In this document: in pieces, positions 63,361-64,000 of the stretch
How the letters are laid out: the number at the start of each line of letters is the position of its first letter
Position numbering within the stretch: the first letter of the stretch is position 1
The notes under the pieces: model-generated
Database searches by the model: none
What the model was told of the DNA's origin: nothing
The model's input: the letters and a program-made list of their open reading frames with translations, nothing else
DNA from: CBDHCC01 sp965219235
GTDB lineage: Bacteria > Pseudomonadota > Alphaproteobacteria > Sphingomonadales > Sphingomonadaceae
Assembly (NCBI GenBank): GCA_965219235.1
Contig: OZ244721.1
Span: 2,666,001-2,730,000, forward strand
Length of the DNA: 64,000 nt
Direction: 5' to 3'
Made by a program: the position numbers and the translations under genes

Positions 63361-63439
63361 GGCCGACAGGGTGCCACGCGAGCCGGCGGGGCACAAGGCG
63401 GGCGCGCGCACCTCACGGTCGCGCGCCCGCCCCGCAGGA

Positions 63440-63979
63440 TCAGGCGGCGGCCTTGTCCTTTTCCTTCTGCCACTGGGGCGCCGCCTCGTTCAGGATCGCG
63501 TGGATCCGGGCGAGCGCGGTCGGCTCGTCGGTCTTCTCCATCGCGGCGAGCTCGCGCGCCAGGCGCGACGCGGCGGCCTCGAAAATCTGCCGCTCGGAAT
63601 AGGACTGCTCCGGCTGGTCGTCGGCGCGGAACAGGTCGCGCGTCACCTCCGCGATCGAGACGAGGTCGCCGGAGTTGATCTTGGCCTCGTACTCCTGCGC
63701 CCGCCTGGACCACATGGTGCGCTTGACCTTGGGCTTGCCCTTGAGCGTCTCCATCGCCTCCTTCAGCGTCTTGTCGGAGGAGAGCTTGCGCATCCCGAAG
63801 CTCTCGGCCTTGGTGGTCGGCACGCGCAGCGTCATCTTCTCCTTCTCGAAGCGCAGCACGTAGAGCTCGAGCGGGGTGCCCGCGATCTCCTGGCGCTGCA
63901 GCTCGGTCACGCGGCCGACACCGTGCTTGGGATAGACGACGTAATCGCCGACTTCGAACATGAGGGGCTTGGCGGCCAT
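63440..63979 (-). CDS. CarD-family transcriptional regulator
   Basis: 179 residues. Binds RNA polymerase beta subunit and stabilises open complexes. N-terminal RID domain (FEVGDYVVYPKHGVGRVTEL, LYVLRFEKEKMTLRVPTTKA); C-terminal helical DNA-binding domain (KPKVKRTMWSRRAQEYEAKI, SIAEVTRDLFRADDQPEQSY). The N-terminal Tudor-like region and overall length match alphaproteobacterial CarD/CdnL. A GGATCC-containing leader is cut by the window end. Confidence 0.95.
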   Translation of the reverse strand: MAAKPLMFEVGDYVVYPKHGVGRVTELQRQEIAGTPLELYVLRFEKEKMTLRVPTTKAESFGMRKLSSDKTLKEAMETLKGKPKVKRTMWSRRAQEYEAKINSGDLVSIAEVTRDLFRADDQPEQSYSERQIFEAAASRLARELAAMEKTDEPTALARIHAILNEAAPQWQKEKDKAAA

Positions 63980-64000
63980 GGGGATCCTTCCGGTTGCCAG

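Overview
The window looks like chromosomal DNA of a high-GC alphaproteobacterium of the Sphingomonadales, most likely a Sphingomonas relative. The evidence is two large TonB-dependent receptors, the lptC-lptA-lptB-rpoN block with RNase D and TerC beside it, a CarD-family regulator, malate synthase G, a plant-type GshA, and ergothioneine genes. No phage, plasmid, transposase, rRNA or CRISPR array was seen. The only RNA gene recognised is a tRNA-Tyr.

Layout. 1-9.6 kb is an accessory outer-membrane uptake region: the 3' part of one TonB-dependent receptor, a TPR/2-oxoglutarate oxygenase fusion, a broken and an intact 2OG-Fe(II) oxygenase of one family, and a second full-length receptor. A decayed copy of the 3' end of clpB lies on one side of this receptor and intact clpB on the other. 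9.7-25.8 kb is mostly housekeeping: clpB with a small upstream gene, an M16 peptidase lipoprotein, rpoN-lptB-lptA-lptC-rnd-terC, a glycine-rich double cold-shock protein, a MASE1 diguanylate cyclase, an AlkA-type glycosylase, a ferredoxin and rlmB. tRNA-Tyr follows at 25.9 kb. 26-41.9 kb holds metabolism and RNA modification: a lipase-like lipoprotein, glcB, a short-chain dehydrogenase, an SRPBCC/alcohol dehydrogenase pair, gshA, rsmE/ubiA, a TldE/PmbA protein, a CysQ-like phosphatase, an HNH nuclease, gluQ, a HIG1-like protein and a cobalamin adenosyltransferase. 42-50 kb is a surface and signalling stretch: a YadA-type adhesin, an ATP-dependent DNA ligase, a CHASE2-EAL phosphodiesterase, a stand-alone 24-residue peptide gene and a GH13 glucosidase. 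50-64 kb holds formaldehyde detoxification (frmA, VOC, fghA), a DEDDh exonuclease, a Crp/Fnr regulator divergent from two tandem Tat-exported ferritin-like proteins, egtB-egtD, ppc, a GIN-domain lipoprotein and carD.

How the genes fit together. Several loci converge on thiol and redox biology (gshA, frmA/fghA, egtBD, ferritin-like proteins). Others concern the envelope (Lpt export, TonB receptors, adhesin) and c-di-GMP turnover (one cyclase, one phosphodiesterase). CtrA-like boxes lie upstream of an exported DUF11 protein, the adhesin, the CHASE2-EAL gene and the 24-residue peptide, which suggests shared cell-cycle or motility control. This is inference from short motifs. Gaps between genes carry four kinds of palindromic repeat.

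The most unusual items are the 24-residue peptide transcription unit at 48158-48335, the clpB-flanked TonB receptor, and the RGG/FGG-like cold-shock protein.
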